64,000 bases of DNA, taken from positions 84,008-148,007 of the forward strand of contig JARUKZ010000009.1 of the NCBI GenBank assembly GCA_029688955.1, read 5' to 3'. The stretch is from Chitinispirillales bacterium ANBcel5 (GTDB lineage: Bacteria; Fibrobacterota; Chitinivibrionia; Chitinivibrionales; Chitinispirillaceae). Each line of letters opens with the position of its first letter. The first letter of the stretch is position 1. The notes beneath the pieces are model-generated. The model had not been told where the DNA came from and did no database searches. It was given only the letters and a program-made list of their open reading frames with translations. This document shows, in pieces, positions 36,985-46,934 of this stretch. The position numbers and the translations under genes were made by a program.

Positions 36985-37407
36985 TTAAGATATCATTGAA
37001 CCAATTTTAATTTTTTGTGAATCGAATGTTGTTTGCGTTTTCTTTGGTTTTGACATTTTTGAAGTAACCAGTGCTAAAATATTCTTAAAAAAATCGACAC
37101 ACCCTTTTTCTACTACTGTGTATTTACCGCACTTACCTGAAACTGCTTTTGCATCTCCGGTTACAATTATCGCCTCGATATCTGGCTTGAGAGAAGAAAC
37201 CAAATTTAAGAAATCTAAACCAGTCATTTTCGGCATTTTGTAATCGGTAATTATTAGAGACGGGACTTCTGTATCCTTAATGTAGGAAAGAGCAGTGTGA
37301 GGGTCGTCAAAGGTTACTATGTTACTATAGCCCGATTTTTTCAAAAACATTTTCATAACGGTTAAACCGATCTCCACATCATCAAGAATCAGTATGGAGC
37401 CTGCCAC
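36985..37407 (-). CDS. Single-domain response regulator (CheY-like)
   Basis: The 140-residue protein is a bare receiver. It has ILILDDVE at the N-terminus, phosphoacceptor Asp in LIITDYKMPKMTG, IVTGDAK as the Thr/Ser switch strand and VVEKG carrying the conserved Lys. No output domain follows; the last 25 residues are a charged tail. The kinase partner is unknown, and no chemotaxis gene is adjacent. Confidence 0.88.
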   Translation of the reverse strand: MAGSILILDDVEIGLTVMKMFLKKSGYSNIVTFDDPHTALSYIKDTEVPSLIITDYKMPKMTGLDFLNLVSSLKPDIEAIIVTGDAKAVSGKCGKYTVVEKGCVDFFKNILALVTSKMSKPKKTQTTFDSQKIKIGSMIS

Positions 37408-37488
37408 ATTAAACCTCCCAAGTTGAATTAATTGTAAGTTCCTTTCCGAAAGAGTAAAACAGCAAACACCTTGCCGAAGAACAGAAAT

Positions 37489-37519
37489 ATGCGTTATCCG
37501 GCTAATGCGGATAACGCAT
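37489..37519 (-). terminator. Perfect 12-bp hairpin after the DUF2795 gene
   Basis: ATGCGTTATCCG and CGGATAACGCAT flank a 7-nt loop. It lies just beyond the stop of the minus-strand DUF2795 gene. The T-tract on that strand is weak (ATATTTC), so it may also serve in RNA stability. Confidence 0.55.
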
Positions 37520-37527
37520 AAAACTAC

Positions 37528-37767
37528 TCAGTCTTCACACGAATCTATCCCCATTGGGCCCTGAGGCTCATCTTCTGCAGAAAATGTCTCTTTTGCGGCA
37601 TCCTGTGGATTTGAATACTGCCGGTCTGGAATGTTTTGCAGTGCAGCCAATATTGGCTCTGGGGCATGGTCATTTTTAGCAAATGTAATAATGTCATTTT
37701 TTTGAGCTGGGAAATTGGTTTTTTCTAAAAATTGCTCAACGTCTATTGGATTAACTTTCTTTGACAT
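37528..37767 (-). CDS. DUF2795 family small protein
   Basis: I trimmed the gene to the ATG at 37767, which has GGGAGGTTTCC upstream; longer frames start much further up without a site. The 79-residue product matches DUF2795, a small helical domain. It has VNPIDVEQFLEKTNFPAQKNDII, HAPEPILAALQNIPDRQY and SNPQDAAKE. The C-terminus is acidic. DUF2795 proteins have no assigned function and are often next to redox or stress genes. Confidence 0.78.
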   Translation of the reverse strand: MSKKVNPIDVEQFLEKTNFPAQKNDIITFAKNDHAPEPILAALQNIPDRQYSNPQDAAKETFSAEDEPQGPMGIDSCED

Positions 37768-37931
37768 GGAAACCTCCCTGTCGGCACTGAGATCAGGATA
37801 TATACTAAAACCCCTCAATTTAAAACTTACGAAACTATACTCTAATAGTTCGGTCAAAAGAGGGGATTTATGTGCTTTGGGTTCCATAAAATCACCGAAA
37901 TATTGCTTTTTTCGCTCCTGTATAATTACTC

Positions 37932-39194
37932 TTAGTACTTATAATACTTAGCATCACTTCCAAGCATCTCTTCAATTCTAAGCAGTTGGTTATATTTAGC
38001 AATTCTTTCCGAACGGGCCGTTGCGCCTGTTTTTAATTGGCCGGTTCCTGCAGAAACGGAAATATCAGCAAGGAAGGAATCTTCAGTCTCACCGCTTCTA
38101 TGGGAAAACATACATTTGTAAGAGGCTTCAAGCGCCATTTCAACTGTTTTGATTGTTTCGGTGACTGTACCAATTTGGTTTAATTTGATAAGTATGGAAT
38201 TTGCAATCCCCTCATCTATTCCTTTTTTTAGAATTTCTGAATTGGTTACAAAGAGATCATCACCTACCAACTGCACCTTATTTCCTAATTCTTTTGTAAG
38301 AAGTTTCCAGCCCTCCCAATCATGCTCCGAAAGTGCATCTTCGATGGAGATTACCGGGTATTTGCTCAGTATAGATCGATAATACTCTACCATACCTTTT
38401 GCGGGGAGCCGTTTTCTATCTGCTTTTAATACATACTCTCCATCTTCATAAAACTCGCTTGCAGCAGCATCCATAGCAAGCGCTATGTCTTCACCTGGTC
38501 TGTATCCAGCTTTTTCAATAGCTCTTACAATAAGCTCCAGTGCTTCTTCGTTTGTTTTTAACTCAGGTGCAAATCCACCTTCATCACCAACACCTGTATT
38601 GAGTTTTTCAGACTTAAGAACCGATTTAAGTGAATGATATGTTTCGGTACCAAACCTTAAAGCTTCACAAAATGATGGGGCTCCAACGGGTGCTATCATG
38701 AATTCCTGAATATCAACATTAGTATCTGCGTGTGCGCCACCATTTAGGATATTAAAAAAAGGTATTGGAAGAGGATTAATCTTTCCGGCGCTTAAATAGA
38801 GAAACAGGGGGGTTTTTTTATCCTGTGCTGCTGCTTTTGCTACAGAGATAGATACCCCCAGAATCGCATTCGCTCCAAGTTTTTCTTTATTGGGCGTACC
38901 GTCCAGCTCAATCATCAAATCATCAATTTTCTTTTGCTCTGAAGGATCTTTTCCCTTTAAAGCATCGGCGATGACAGAATTAACATTTTCCACAGCTTTT
39001 AGAACACCCTTTCCATTATACCGATTGGGGTCTTTATCTCTAAGTTCAATGGCTTCTCTGCTTCCGGTAGATGCACCTGAAGGCACCGCCGATATGGCTT
39101 TTATACCATTTTCAAGCGTAATTTCCACTTCTACGGTGGGGTTACCTCTGGAATCGAGAATCTCTCTTCCACGAATCTCTTTAATTGTGGCCAT
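37932..39194 (-). CDS. eno: Enolase
   Basis: The 420-residue protein matches enolase: [51 protein letters not shown] and [11 protein letters not shown]. The catalytic Lys is in [11 protein letters not shown] use the ATG at 39194 at the family start; an upstream in-frame start adds 25 unlikely residues. It makes phosphoenolpyruvate in glycolysis and stands alone. Confidence 0.97.
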   Translation of the reverse strand: MATIKEIRGREILDSRGNPTVEVEITLENGIKAISAVPSGASTGSREAIELRDKDPNRYNGKGVLKAVENVNSVIADALKGKDPSEQKKIDDLMIELDGTPNKEKLGANAILGVSISVAKAAAQDKKTPLFLYLSAGKINPLPIPFFNILNGGAHADTNVDIQEFMIAPVGAPSFCEALRFGTETYHSLKSVLKSEKLNTGVGDEGGFAPELKTNEEALELIVRAIEKAGYRPGEDIALAMDAAASEFYEDGEYVLKADRKRLPAKGMVEYYRSILSKYPVISIEDALSEHDWEGWKLLTKELGNKVQLVGDDLFVTNSEILKKGIDEGIANSILIKLNQIGTVTETIKTVEMALEASYKCMFSHRSGETEDSFLADISVSAGTGQLKTGATARSERIAKYNQLLRIEEMLGSDAKYYKY

Positions 39195-39363
39195 GATGAG
39201 CACCTTTCTTGATTTTGGGTTATAAGTACGCAGGTTTGAGAGTAAAAGGTAGCAGAGAAAATCTAGCAAAAATTAGTCCATGAGAAAAAAGAGTCTTGGT
39301 CTGTTCATTGCAATTGATTTATAACAGGTAGGAGCTGGTAATTATAATCCTTGGGAGTGTCTC

Positions 39364-39597
39364 ATGAGAGTGTATGTAGACATAGATTCATGTGAAGGTT
39401 GTGGGATGTGTGTGAGCTTGTGTGAGGAAGTGTTTTGCCTCGCTCCGGATGGAAGAGCAGGCTCAAAGATGTTTAATGTACCACAGGATTCTGAAGGAGA
39501 CTGTTTTCTGGCGGTACAATTTTGCCCCAGACATTGCATCAGAATAAGAGATATTCGTAAGTCAAAGGGCAACGGAATTCAAAATTTTGAACTCTAA
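39364..39597 (+). CDS. Monocluster 4Fe-4S ferredoxin
   Basis: The 77-residue protein opens MRVYVDIDSCEGCGMC, giving the CxxCxxC cluster ligands. AVQFCPRHCI supplies the remote CP ligand. An additional cysteine (SLCEEVF) follows the first three. It is a small single-cluster electron carrier. TGGGAGTGTCTC precedes the ATG. Its partner enzyme is not in the window. Confidence 0.88.
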   Translation: MRVYVDIDSCEGCGMCVSLCEEVFCLAPDGRAGSKMFNVPQDSEGDCFLAVQFCPRHCIRIRDIRKSKGNGIQNFEL

Positions 39598-39680
39598 CCC
39601 TGGTTTGTAGGCCTTCTTGTGAGCGCAGGATCTATCTTTAGTGACTTCTTAATCATTAAATACCGGTAGGTTTAGAAAGA

Positions 39681-42590
39681 ATGGCTCGAAAAAGAGGGTT
39701 TAACAGTAGCGGGGATGAATTTTCTCCCGAAAGCTATGGCAGAGAAGAAATGCTGTATTCAGCTGGTCGAAGAGATACTGCGCAGTTTAAGGTGGGCCAA
39801 CGCTGGGTCAGTGAAATGGAACCTGAATTGGGGCTTGGAAAGATTACTTCCACCCAAAGCAGATTTGTTGAGATCTCCTTTCACGGGGGAGCAGATAAGC
39901 GTCGTTACTCTAAGGAAAATGCTCCTCTTTTGAGGGTGCAATTTGGACCTAACTCACACATTGAGCTCAAGAATGGTAAAAAGCTTCTGGTTTTAAAAAC
40001 AGAAGAAAAAGACCAGGAGCTTTTCTATACTACAAAAGAGGGCGTCGTTGCAGAATCTGAACTTAGTGATTCCATGAGGGCCGCCGGGCCATTGGACCGA
40101 TTAATGGCGGGTGAATTTGATCCGCTCTCTGCTTTTACCCTTCGCTATGACGCTCAAAAGCTTAAAAGCGTAATCGAGAATTCAAACGCGCTTGGCTTTA
40201 CCGGGCCAAGAATTCAACTTATCCCACATCAGCTATATATCGCTCAGCAAGTGGCAGCCAGGTACAAACGGAGGGTTCTTTTAGCTGATGAGGTGGGGCT
40301 TGGCAAAACTATTGAGGCCTGCCTTATTCTTCACCGACTTATTCTCACTGCCAAGGTAAACAGAGTATTGATTACTGTACCAAATGCTCTTGTTCACCTT
40401 TGGTTTGTTGAGCTGTTGAGAAAATTCAATCTGACATTTAAAATCTTTGATGAGCAATATTTAAACGGCATAGAGGATAAAGAGTGTAATCCGTTTCTTA
40501 CAGAGCAGTTTGTACTTTGTACTACAGACTTACTTGTGAAAAATACCATTGCTGCTCAGCAGGCTTTGAATGCAAAATGGGATCTTCTGGTGGTGGATGA
40601 AGTTCATCACGCAAGAGAGGGAAGTGACTTTTTCAGACTCCTTGAAAAGCTGACCCTTACTGTTTCCGATGTTTTATTTCTTAGCGCGACACCTGAGCAT
40701 TATGGAAACAGAGAACATTTCGCCAGATTGCAACTGCTCGACAGTGCCAGGTATGGTGAGTATGATACTTTCCTTAAAGAGATGAAATTTCACTCACAAA
40801 TAGCCGCCGTCACCGGTAAAATTCTGGATGGTAACGAACTCACTGAAGAGGAGGTCGAATTTTTGACCACCTTATCAGCCTCTCATAAAACAATCAGTGC
40901 AGAAGAAATAAGAACAGCAAGCAGTGCTAAAGAAACTACCAGAGATGAGATGGTTGCAACACTGCTTGACCTTTTTGGTGTGGGGCGAGCAATCTTCAGA
41001 AACACCCGGGCAAATATCGGCGGATTCCCATCCCGTACGGTAATGGTCAAGCCTCTTCAGGCGAATAAATCTGTAAAAGAAAGGGTGATCAGGGAATATA
41101 AATTCGATAGTGAGCCAGTGCCATCAGACACAAAGATCTCACTTAGTGCAGATCCAAGAATCGACTATATCGTTTCGATTCTAAAAGAGTTTAAAGATCA
41201 GAAAATGGTACTTATCTGTACCACAAAAGAGAAAGCTGTTGCCATTGATGCTGCATTGAAAAAGAAAATCTCTGTAGACACTGCTCTTTTTCATGAGGAT
41301 ATGACTCTTATCCAAAGAGACAGAAATGCTGCATGGTTTTCTGAAGAGGATGGAGCAAGGTTACTATTGTGTTCTGAGATTGGCAGCGAAGGACGTAACT
41401 TTCAGTTTGCACACCACCTGATACTGTTTGATCTACCGCATAATCCATCGCTTTTAGAGCAGAGAATAGGCCGTTTAGATCGTATCGGTCAAAAGGGGCC
41501 AATCATAATTCACCTGCCGGTTATAATTGATACACCATACAGTGTACTTGCCAGGTGGTATAATGAAGGGCTTGAACTGCTTGAAACTTCTTTTGCCGGG
41601 TCTTTTGAAGTTTATGAACGAGTACGGGAAGAGCTTCGAGAAGTTATTGCTGCGGTTATAAAAGGGAGTGAAAAAGAGGAACTGTTGGAAAAACTTATCG
41701 CTCATACCTTTAGAGTAAAAACTGAGATTGCTGAGCGACTTCAGTCCAGCAGAGACCGGTTACTTGAGCAGCATTCTTTCAGACCACTTAAGGCAAAAAA
41801 ACTTATTGATCTGATCAGGAAAACCGAGAAGAGTAAAGAATTAGAGAGGGTTGTAATGTCACTTTTAAAGGAACAGGGGATTTTTGCCGAACAGACAGGC
41901 AACAGAACATATAAACTGTGGGCTGATGCCTTTGGTGAAAAGGAACTTCCCGGAATACGGGAGTCCCGTCCTGTTATAACCTTTGACCGCTCAACCGCTC
42001 TTCATCGGGAAGATTTTGAATTTATTACAATGGATCATCCGTCAGTGAGAGGTTTGTTTGACCTTTACTTAGGTTCTGCCAGTGGTAATTGCACTTTAGT
42101 ACAAGTGAAAGGTAAAAAGCAAAAGCTAATATTAGAAACTGTTTTTGTCATTGAATGTAATGCGCCGCTTTCTCTCAATACCAGCCGTTTTCTTCCTCCA
42201 GAACCTGTGCGAATTGCAGTCGATCAGAGCATGAATGATTGCACCGATGAAATTAATGCTCTGCTATCTGAAGACAAGTTGGTACAATTGAAGACACACC
42301 CAATACTTTCAAACGAGCATCTTAAAATGCTTTTTCCGGAGATGGTTAGAAGTGCCGAGGAAGTTGCTTTTGATATCTCATCTAATCGTATTAAAAGGGC
42401 CCGCCAGGAGATTAGCAAATCGCTGGGAAATGAGATAGATCGCTTCAACTATTTACGTGATCTTAATGAATCTGTTTCAGAACAAGAGCTTGAAGCTGTA
42501 AGAAAAGAGAAAGATGAGTTGATTGAGGCTGTTGATGGAGCTGTTCTAAGACTTGATGCCTTACGGTTAATTATTTTGCATCAGGGCTAA
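39681..42590 (+). CDS. rapA: RNA polymerase-associated RapA-type SNF2 ATPase
   Basis: The 969-residue protein has an N-terminal Tudor-like module (KVGQRWVSEMEPELGLGKI). Then come the SNF2 motor with Walker A ADEVGLGKT (about residue 200), the DEVH box (about 304), and the C-lobe with GSEGRNFQF and RIGRLDRIGQKG. A long helical C-terminal region follows. RapA recycles stalled RNA polymerase. Length matches E. coli RapA (968). No partner gene adjoins it. Confidence 0.92.
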   Translation: MARKRGFNSSGDEFSPESYGREEMLYSAGRRDTAQFKVGQRWVSEMEPELGLGKITSTQSRFVEISFHGGADKRRYSKENAPLLRVQFGPNSHIELKNGKKLLVLKTEEKDQELFYTTKEGVVAESELSDSMRAAGPLDRLMAGEFDPLSAFTLRYDAQKLKSVIENSNALGFTGPRIQLIPHQLYIAQQVAARYKRRVLLADEVGLGKTIEACLILHRLILTAKVNRVLITVPNALVHLWFVELLRKFNLTFKIFDEQYLNGIEDKECNPFLTEQFVLCTTDLLVKNTIAAQQALNAKWDLLVVDEVHHAREGSDFFRLLEKLTLTVSDVLFLSATPEHYGNREHFARLQLLDSARYGEYDTFLKEMKFHSQIAAVTGKILDGNELTEEEVEFLTTLSASHKTISAEEIRTASSAKETTRDEMVATLLDLFGVGRAIFRNTRANIGGFPSRTVMVKPLQANKSVKERVIREYKFDSEPVPSDTKISLSADPRIDYIVSILKEFKDQKMVLICTTKEKAVAIDAALKKKISVDTALFHEDMTLIQRDRNAAWFSEEDGARLLLCSEIGSEGRNFQFAHHLILFDLPHNPSLLEQRIGRLDRIGQKGPIIIHLPVIIDTPYSVLARWYNEGLELLETSFAGSFEVYERVREELREVIAAVIKGSEKEELLEKLIAHTFRVKTEIAERLQSSRDRLLEQHSFRPLKAKKLIDLIRKTEKSKELERVVMSLLKEQGIFAEQTGNRTYKLWADAFGEKELPGIRESRPVITFDRSTALHREDFEFITMDHPSVRGLFDLYLGSASGNCTLVQVKGKKQKLILETVFVIECNAPLSLNTSRFLPPEPVRIAVDQSMNDCTDEINALLSEDKLVQLKTHPILSNEHLKMLFPEMVRSAEEVAFDISSNRIKRARQEISKSLGNEIDRFNYLRDLNESVSEQELEAVRKEKDELIEAVDGAVLRLDALRLIILHQG

Positions 42591-42837
42591 ATTGCTTAGG
42601 GCTTATAGTTTATTACTCAGGGGGCACATAGGACACTCAGACTCCAGACTATAGCTTAAAGTTTGTACTACTGTATTTCTAAAAGAGGCTATACCCATTT
42701 GGTTCTCACTGGAATTTTTATACAGGCCCGGAATGTAAATTAAGAAGAATGTTTTAAAATTGATGAGGGCGTTTTGCCCTTAAACAGGAAAACGCCCTTA
42801 AGTTCAATCTTGTTGGGATAGCAACGCTTTGTATTTG
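42591..42837. other. Convergent intergenic region after rapA
   Basis: 247 bp. It holds the candidate terminator between rapA and the aspartokinase gene; nothing else is recognised. Confidence 0.4.
42766..42798. terminator. Hairpin between convergent rapA and lysC
   Basis: AGGGCGTTTT (42766-42775) and AAAACGCCCT (42789-42798) form a 10-bp stem with a 13-nt loop. Neither strand has a perfect T-tract, but the position between two convergent stops suits a shared terminator. Confidence 0.55.
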
Positions 42838-44202
42838 CTATTCAATAAAGAATGCATTATAGAGTGCATTTACTGCCTTTTTTTCATCAGAAGCATCGAT
42901 TCCAAAGATAATACTGATCTCGCTGCTTCCCTGATTAACCATTTTAATGTTAACACCGCTTTCAGAAAGAGCTGTAGCTGCCTGGCCAAGCACACCGATT
43001 TTGTGAATCAGGCCTTCACCGACCAAAGAGACAAGGGCAATACCAAATTCGGTTTTAATTTCCTCTGGTGTTAGTTGTTCATCGAAGGCACGGATAATAT
43101 TGTTTACGGTTTCGGCTTTCAATTGTGTTTGGTCGAGAATAACTGAGATGTTGTCTACTCCGGAGGGGCAGTGTTCATAGGAGAGGTCCATGTCTTCTAT
43201 GATAGAGAGTGTTTTGCGTCCAAATCCCTTTTCCCGGTTCATAAGGAATTTTTGAAGGGTGAAACTGCAGTAACCTCCTCCGGATGCCACTCCTATTATA
43301 TCACGTTCGTTTGGCAGCCTTTCGGAAACGATGAGCGTGCCCTTATTTTCGATATTATTGGTGTTGCGCAGGCGGATAGGAATCTTCTTTTTCATGATTG
43401 GTTTTACTGCTTCTTCATGTAGCACATTGAATCCAATATAAGAAAGTTCCCGCATCTCCTTATAGGTAAGGGCTGAAATTTGAGAGGGATTATCTACAAT
43501 TCCGGGATGAGCGCTAAAGATACCATCAACATCGGTCCAGTTTTCATATTCCGCTGCATCTATTGCTTCTGCCAGTATAGCGCCGGTCAGATCGCTCCCA
43601 CCTCTGCTGAATGTAGCAACTTCACCTTTTTCTGTATAACCGAAAAAACCGGGAAAAATAACTATTTTCTCAGCACAGATACGTTTAAGTGAAGCAAGCC
43701 TCATAGCCACTTCATCCAGTGGTTGAGCATCACCAAACTGATCAGTTACAATCAGACTTGCATCCTTGGGACTCACATATTGGGCATTCATTCCAAGGGT
43801 GTTTAAGTATTGAGCAAAGAGTTTACTGTTTATGTCTTCACCTGCCGACACCACCAGATCACGAAACTTTGCTTCATGATCTTTTGGAGACTGAAGGCGT
43901 TTGTCGATTTCAGAGTAGATTTGCTCCTGAACATCATCCGGAACGCCCAACGGCTCATAAATTGCCATGAAACGACTTCTGATCTCTTGGATTGTAGCAC
44001 TGTAATCCTGATCATTAAGCGCTTTTTGAGCAGATTCAATGAGTAGGTCTGTTACCTTAACATTAAAACCTGGTGCTTTGCCTGGTGCTGAGAGCACAAC
44101 ACAACGCCGATTCTTATTCTTTTTAAGAATTGAAACGATTTTTTTCATCTTTTCACTGGTGGCAACAGAGCTACCACCGAACTTACATACTAAAAAATCC
44201 AT
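42838..44202 (-). CDS. lysC: Aspartokinase
   Basis: The 454-residue protein matches monofunctional aspartate kinase. It has VCKFGGSSVAT at the N-terminus, then SRGGSDLTGA and WTDVDGIFSAHP in the kinase core. Two C-terminal ACT domains give allosteric control (VALVSLVGEGL, VNIKMVNQGSSEISI). It feeds lysine, threonine and methionine synthesis. It shares one base with the AraC-type gene upstream, so the two are cotranscribed. Confidence 0.94.
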   Translation of the reverse strand: MDFLVCKFGGSSVATSEKMKKIVSILKKNKNRRCVVLSAPGKAPGFNVKVTDLLIESAQKALNDQDYSATIQEIRSRFMAIYEPLGVPDDVQEQIYSEIDKRLQSPKDHEAKFRDLVVSAGEDINSKLFAQYLNTLGMNAQYVSPKDASLIVTDQFGDAQPLDEVAMRLASLKRICAEKIVIFPGFFGYTEKGEVATFSRGGSDLTGAILAEAIDAAEYENWTDVDGIFSAHPGIVDNPSQISALTYKEMRELSYIGFNVLHEEAVKPIMKKKIPIRLRNTNNIENKGTLIVSERLPNERDIIGVASGGGYCSFTLQKFLMNREKGFGRKTLSIIEDMDLSYEHCPSGVDNISVILDQTQLKAETVNNIIRAFDEQLTPEEIKTEFGIALVSLVGEGLIHKIGVLGQAATALSESGVNIKMVNQGSSEISIIFGIDASDEKKAVNALYNAFFIE

Positions 44203-45224
44203 TATAATTGCTCCGATGTCTGTAATGTATTAGAGGTGGGCAAGGTTCCTTTAGGGGGCGTTTTTATCCCCCCGCAGATCCTGTAGTTTTGGGGCGTAAT
44301 TCCGGTATGCTTTTTAAAAACACGCGTGAATGAATTACAGTTAGGGTAACCCACTTTGTATGCAATATCTACAATTGGTATAGTAGTTGTCTCAAGGAGA
44401 TGTTTTGCATGCTCAATTCGTACGCTTATCATGTACTGATAAAGGGTTAGACCTGTTTCTTTTTTAAACAGTATGTTAAGGTAGTTTATATCAACAGCAC
44501 ATTCACGTTCCAGCTCTTGCTGGTGTTCCATGGATGCATAATTTGATTTCATGAAATTTCTGGCCATTGCAACCAAACTTTTGGCTTTGTTTTTGGGAAA
44601 CTGATTTTCCTCAATTAGCAAAAGGCCTTTTTTAAACAGAACGACCAGTATTTCAAGAATGCGTGAAATGGTTGCAAGCCCAAGCATCTCTTTTCCTTTA
44701 GAGAGCACAAGCATCAGATCAAAGATGAGGTTTTCAAAATACGCTTTTTCATTGCCTTCAAGATTTATCTTACCTTCAATTTCACTATTCCAGAAGCACT
44801 TAGCTTGATTTGATGGGTGGAGTGAAAAGAGAATCTGAAAACACTGAAAATTGCCTCGCTGGTGTAGATAGCTATGACGTTCACCCCGGTCCATAATACC
44901 AAGCAGTCCGGGCCTTGCAGTTCCAAAGCTACTGTTTGTGACATTTTGAAGTATTCCAAAACCTTCAGTTTGATACCACAGTCTGTAACAATTTTGTTGG
45001 AATTTCAGTGGGAAGTAAGAATTAGCCTTGGCAGGTGATCCATTATATACCAGGTAATCCATGGAATGGATCTCTATTTTTACCCTCGAAAGCTCAATTA
45101 CTGGCTTATCTTGCCAGCTCTGCAGACAACAAAAGGTACTAAGTCCCGGTAAATCAGGGTGATCCCTGTATACCGGACTATTAAATTGTGCCAGTAATTC
45201 ATCACGATTCGAAAACATGACCAA
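44202..45224 (-). CDS. AraC-family transcriptional regulator
   Basis: The 340-residue protein has a large N-terminal effector region and a C-terminal AraC double helix-turn-helix. The visible HTH signatures are DINYLNILFKKETGLT and IVDIAYKVGYPNCNSFTRVFKKHTGITPQNYR. The N-terminal part has no clear cupin motif. It is transcribed together with lysC, with the stop and start sharing a base. The effector is unknown; the link to aspartokinase suggests but does not prove a role in amino-acid or stress control. Confidence 0.88.
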   Translation of the reverse strand: MVMFSNRDELLAQFNSPVYRDHPDLPGLSTFCCLQSWQDKPVIELSRVKIEIHSMDYLVYNGSPAKANSYFPLKFQQNCYRLWYQTEGFGILQNVTNSSFGTARPGLLGIMDRGERHSYLHQRGNFQCFQILFSLHPSNQAKCFWNSEIEGKINLEGNEKAYFENLIFDLMLVLSKGKEMLGLATISRILEILVVLFKKGLLLIEENQFPKNKAKSLVAMARNFMKSNYASMEHQQELERECAVDINYLNILFKKETGLTLYQYMISVRIEHAKHLLETTTIPIVDIAYKVGYPNCNSFTRVFKKHTGITPQNYRICGGIKTPPKGTLPTSNTLQTSEQL

Positions 45225-45265
45225 ATAAAATACATTATGTACCAGTTGGTGTTGGTAATAAGATT

Positions 45266-45295
45266 TTGCAGATTTTATATTAGTAGTATTACAAT
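45266..45295 (+). promoter_or_regulatory. Candidate sigma-70-type promoter of the sigma-factor gene
   Basis: TTGCAG (45266-45271) and TACAAT (45290-45295) are separated by 18 bp, about 40 bp before the ATG. This is a reasonable match to the housekeeping consensus. Confidence 0.35.
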
Positions 45296-45331
45296 TTATC
45301 TTTTTTCATTTAAACGCTTCTGAAGTAAACT

Positions 45332-46198
45332 ATGCCTCCCAAAAACTCGGACACAATCTTTATCTCTGATGATAACTCTCTTGCGCTCTACCTCAAGGAG
45401 ATTAGCAAACATAAGTCGCTTAAACTCGAAGAGGAAGCTGAACTTGCCGTAAAGATCAAAAAAGGGGACCGAAAGGCTCTGGAAAAACTGGTGAAAGCAA
45501 ATCTTCGCTTTGTAGTCAGTGTGTGTAGAAACTACCAAAATCAGGGTCTGCCATTAAATGATCTTATCAACGAGGGTAACCTTGGTCTCATAAGAGCTGC
45601 CAAGAGATTTGATGAAAAGAAAAACTTTAAATTTATCTCCTATGCAGTATGGTGGATACGTCAGGCTATACTGCAAGCCCTTGCCGAACAGTCCCGAATT
45701 ATTAAATTACCTCTTAACAGGGTCGGCACAATCCATAAAATCGGAAAAGCTCAGAGCAGACTGGAGCAAAAGTACAGACGCCTTCCAAATGTGGAGGAAT
45801 TGGCCCAGGAGCTCAGTATAGACCAAAAAGAGGTTGGTGAGACGATAAAAATCGGTAACAGCCATATGTCGCTTGATGCGCCACTTCTTCAGGGGGAAAG
45901 TTCCAAACTCTACGATGTTCTTCAAGACTCAAAAAGTGCCAAACCAGATGACGGTGTTATGGATATCTCTCTGCAGGAAGAGATTGAAAGAACGCTGGAT
46001 ACTCTCTCTGAAAAAGAAAAAGAGGTACTGAAACTCTACTTTGGTATCGGTGAGGACGTGGCGCACACTCTTGAAGAGATCGGATTGAGATTCAATCTCA
46101 CCAGAGAAAGAGTTAGGCAGATAAAGGAAAAAGCCTTAAAGAGGCTTAAGCACTCTTCACGCAGCAAGCGATTAAAGATGTTTAGAAACAGTGATTAA
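45332..46198 (+). CDS. rpoD: RNA polymerase sigma factor, RpoD/SigA-like (short form)
   Basis: The 288-residue protein has regions 1.2 to 4.2 with no region 1.1 or long non-conserved insert. It has DNSLALYLKEISKHKSL, the core-binding DLINEGNLGLIRAAKRFD, the -10 reading KFISYAVWWIRQAI, and a -35 reading LEEIGLRFNLTRERVRQIKEKALKRLK. That short layout is typical of RpoD in Bacteroidota/Fibrobacterota-type lineages. It may be the primary factor or a close group-2 paralog. Confidence 0.87.
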   Translation: MPPKNSDTIFISDDNSLALYLKEISKHKSLKLEEEAELAVKIKKGDRKALEKLVKANLRFVVSVCRNYQNQGLPLNDLINEGNLGLIRAAKRFDEKKNFKFISYAVWWIRQAILQALAEQSRIIKLPLNRVGTIHKIGKAQSRLEQKYRRLPNVEELAQELSIDQKEVGETIKIGNSHMSLDAPLLQGESSKLYDVLQDSKSAKPDDGVMDISLQEEIERTLDTLSEKEKEVLKLYFGIGEDVAHTLEEIGLRFNLTRERVRQIKEKALKRLKHSSRSKRLKMFRNSD

Positions 46199-46212
46199 AA
46201 AATAAACGTAAT

Positions 46213-46791
46213 TCAAAGAGAATCTATTCTGTTGATTAATTCTCCGATTATGTTTTCAATGGTCTGTTGCAACACAGTCTCAGCGTGTTTGGTTGCATTA
46301 AAAGCTGTTCTTTCTCCTGTGTTTCGTATGGTAAAACCGCGTACATTCGTTGAATCGTAGGGGTCAGTGAGGGTGAATTCTATTTTCACAGCTGACCTCA
46401 AGATTTGATGAAAAAACCTGTCCTCTTCACTTAATTTAAATTCCAAAAGAGTGGCTTCTAAAATAAAATCTGCTGTACTAGGATCTGGTGCATAGATACC
46501 ATGGGAAGAAAAAGCATTTTTAAGGGACTTTTGAATAACTTCCTGAGGTTGTGGTGATGATACCAGTGCAGATTTGGTACGTCGCCCGGTTCTTGTATAC
46601 CCGATAATTGAAGAATCACTGCTGCTTGAATTATTGGTGATTTCTCCAACAAAAACTTTTTTTCTGTTCTCAAGCCTTAGACTGTCCCCAATTTCATTTA
46701 CTACGGGATTGATAGCGATAGGAGGAGTCAAAGTAGTAGATGAAATAGCTGTAGTGAAAGCAATCAATAATAGAGAGATAATGTTTTTCAT
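46213..46791 (-). CDS. Exported protein of unknown function (YajG-like)
   Basis: I start at ATG 46791, preceded by GGAAGTGGCG. The 192-residue product has a signal peptide ending near AISS. The mature part has alternating strands and helices (SLKNAFSSHGIYAP, TADFILEATLLEFKL, AVKIEFTLTDPYD, AETVLQQTIENIIGELI), a plan like YajG or other assembly-type lipoproteins, but there is no lipobox cysteine. It is convergent with the sigma-factor gene. The name is only a resemblance in fold and size. Confidence 0.45.
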   Translation of the reverse strand: MKNIISLLLIAFTTAISSTTLTPPIAINPVVNEIGDSLRLENRKKVFVGEITNNSSSSDSSIIGYTRTGRRTKSALVSSPQPQEVIQKSLKNAFSSHGIYAPDPSTADFILEATLLEFKLSEEDRFFHQILRSAVKIEFTLTDPYDSTNVRGFTIRNTGERTAFNATKHAETVLQQTIENIIGELINRIDSL

Positions 46792-46892
46792 CGCCACTTC
46801 CTTACTTAAAAGCAAAATAAATCTGCAATGGTCATGGTTGGTTTTCCAAAAAAATGGTTATTCATCTATAAAAATAGATTGTGGGAGAACCG

Positions 46893-46934
46893 AAAAAAAA
46901 AGTCCGCACCGAACATTTTAAGCTCGATACGGAC
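46893..46934 (-). terminator. Strong intrinsic terminator of the candidate small RNA
   Basis: Minus-strand arms GTCCGTATCGAGC and GTTCGGTGCGGAC pair over 13 bp (three G-U) around a 7-nt loop, then TTTTTTTTT. This is the clearest terminator in the window. Confidence 0.9.

Noticed and set aside
43810..44046. Plus-strand frames inside lysC
   Set aside because: Overlapping antisense shadows of the conserved aspartokinase.
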